Source: Glandiceps talaboti
Taxonomy: Eukaryota; Hemichordata; Enteropneusta; Spengelidae
DNA: 64,000 nucleotides
NCBI RefSeq assembly: GCF_964340395.1
Contig: NC_135564.1
Span: 3,266,861-3,330,860, forward strand
Direction of reading: 5' to 3'
Within the stretch, counting starts at the first letter, position 1; the number at the start of each line of letters is the position of its first letter. Below are positions 61,655 to 64,000 of this stretch, piece after piece. The notes under the pieces are model-generated. The model did not search any database. It had not been told where the DNA came from and was given only the letters and a program-made list of their open reading frames with translations. The translations under genes and the position numbers were made by a program.

Positions 61655-64000
61655 AGTACTACCTTAGCAGCGGAGCATAGGATCACTCCTTCTCAGGACC
61701 TACTTGTTCTTCAGCTCTTCCAGTGAAACCCTTTCTTTTACACCTAACTCCCAATCCTAATCTGAACAGAACATTATAAATTCAATTTATGTGCACCAAA
61801 AGTTTTTCAGTTTTTTGTCAGCCAACTGACCTACTAATCCAGGTAGGCATAAGGCTTGCAGCAAGTTATTTGTTCACCTTTGTTAATGATGCATGAAGTA
61901 ACATTACCTCTGTTGTATGTAAAAACACTGGACTGAAACCGGAGAGTCCCCTCGTTCCTCTCTGACATTTTTGTTACTATTCTAATTGCCCCATGTTCAA
62001 AATGCCATTTTTAGCAAAATACAAGTCAGCTATTTTCTTTTGTAAAGGGTACTCTCAACCTCAACTCATCTATCTCCATAATTAAGGGATTATTTCTAGG
62101 AATTTGACACACCCTATCTATTGTATTACACATGAACTATGTCATCACACAATGGGGGCGGAGTAGAATTAGTGAAATAAACATCAGAGTTATCTCTTTA
62201 TCATGTCATAGAGGTCATTTTAAACATATGCAGGGACTGTTTTAATATAAGCCTACTGATTTCCTGCATAGACGGTACATATACTTTCACAATAACACTG
62301 GCTACCCACAAATAAACGTTTGCCACCCAGCTTGTTAAACTTTGTAAAACTATTTGACATTCCTCACTTTTACTTTGTGTGGGCTTCACTCTTTTGTCTT
62401 TATAACTTAGAAGTTGTAATCCATGTGAAGATAACAAGTACTTTCTAAATGACTGCTATTTACAGTTACATTGTATTGTAGAATATGCACCCTAGTGCCT
62501 CTGGGATGAATTTTACTGAAAATCGAAGTTCATAAAATTTCTCCCAACTTTGGCTATATGGACATTTCCTTCCGATCCTTTTGATATTGGGGTTCATCGT
62601 CATGTTTGCAAGGAAATCAACTATCTTCTATTTTCTCATAGAGTTCACACAGTATTTATCATTGTTCATTTGTTGTGTTCATGAACAAAGAACATACCAA
62701 GGGTCATTTAAAGTTTTACTGAGTGATGCTGATTTCGTCACTTACTGCATCTACATGATGTATGTTGATTTCATCATTTACTGCATCTCATGTATGTTAA
62801 TTTCATTATTTCTCAACTTGACATCATAACTTTTATCAATTTTTTTTTCATAACTAACTTAATAATATATGTTAATTTCATAATTTGTCGATTTCATTAT
62901 TTCAGATTTTAAAGTAAAGATATTTCTATGTTGATTTCATAATTTCCTTGCAATACCATCCAGAATGAAGATTAACTTTTCAATACCCAATGCACTACAT
63001 AGTATAAAACCAAATCTTCAGAGATTTTGGTAGAATTTAAAATATCATTCTTTCATAACCTAAGCTGCCTGGTGTAGTCTTTTCACTGATAACATAAAAG
63101 ATTTAATATTTTCATTTATTCTTAGCCCCTGATTTAATCAAATCATCTGCACAATTACCTCTGAATCTATCTGAACAATATCACAAAATGTTAATTCCAA
63201 ATGAACAGATGTCACATAGGAAACAGAATAATGAAATTTGAATTTGTATTTATAATTTTTCATACCACCACAAAGACTATCCATTTTACACAAGGCCAAA
63301 TACACAAAAATGTTTGTTTCCGATAATTTTTAGATGAGGCAAAGGCATGAAGATGTACACAGAAACAGAATTAAATTGTTTCCATTTTACCTGCCTGCAT
63401 GCAAAAAAAACTTTTTTACGGTAGGGGCTTAACTAGGGTCAGTTTAGTTATTGGAAACACACTATTTTATTTTATTTGGCCTAAGACAAATTACTATAGA
63501 ATATTTTTCATGATGTATCTTATTTCTGTGCTCACTATTCATTTTTTATTTTGATGTGTTTTGTCTGTGTGGAATGCATCAAGCTAATCTCTCTGAGTCG
63601 GTTGACTGTTCTATGAAGAAGAGAAAACACAGGTCAAATAAACCAAAGATTAGAATCTGTGGTAGAGGTCATTTCTTTCTTTAAAAAATAATATGTTTCA
63701 CTGAAATAGAATTTGGAATGACTTGGATGATGAGTTTGTAATACCATATGGAAACATACATTGATGTCCACATAATCTTTTATTGGGTATTCTCAAATTG
63801 CTGTACTGGTATCACCAAAACACAAAAAGGTTTATTTGTGTTGTCAGTTTTACTCACACTTTATGATAAACCATGAACCCCTTGCCACACGATGACCTAT
63901 ACTATGTTATAATAGACTTGTATATCATCAATGATATCTAGTCAGTGGTGTAACTCCCTGTGAGTAGCCAGTATAAATTTTCTTTATCTTTCTCTTGAAA
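61655..64000. other. AT-rich non-coding DNA
   Basis: No gene or repeat of note to the end of the window. Confidence 0.45.

Overview
This window looks like non-coding DNA from a nuclear genome of an animal, most likely a marine invertebrate. By eye it is AT-rich, about 35% GC. CpG is strongly depleted: about 6 CpG in the first 600 bases, where composition alone predicts about 19. It is packed with microsatellites and minisatellites, contains small inverted-repeat transposons, and has no long open reading frames. I see no bacterial operons, ribosome binding sites or rRNA, and no convincing tRNA. I cannot name the species.

No gene can be named. Apart from frames running through simple repeats, the longest open frames are about 130 codons, which is roughly the longest expected by chance in 64 kb of this composition. 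I list eleven short candidate exons: open frames bounded by good splice sites, in pockets of higher GC. They lie on both strands (plus: 16735, 17710, 55413; minus: 11330, 19827, 22846, 25517, 28342, 31079, 41887, 54204). They do not assemble into one gene model and many may be chance. The window is best read as intergenic or deep-intronic DNA.

Layout. 1-7.5 kb: AT-rich DNA with a (CA)n tract and a TGACCT-rich tandem repeat. 7.5-15 kb: AT-rich, with a 31-bp tandem repeat and an ATGCAAAT pair. 15-17 kb: oppositely oriented tetranucleotide tracts flanking (TC)n, then a diverged duplication. 21-24 kb: a 48-bp minisatellite and a long (CATA)n/(CA)n block. 27-36 kb: a 7-bp repeat that forms an array of nuclear-receptor DR1 sites, a 77-bp duplication, a 32-bp minisatellite and pyrimidine tracts. 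38-47 kb: several MITE-like elements, one of them split by a nested insertion. 50-54 kb: irregular palindromic repeats, a (GAT)n domain and the second copy of a TTAA-flanked MITE. 55-62 kb: two further minisatellites (46/44 bp, and about 79 bp carrying octamer motifs), a hairpin MITE and B-box-like sequences.

The most interesting signals are distributed short motifs. Seven near-consensus RFX X-box palindromes are present. There are repeated AGGTCA direct repeats with 1-bp spacing. ATGCAAAT octamers recur, including two pairs with the same 3-bp spacing. The other notable signal is a set of small transposon families present as identifiable pairs.
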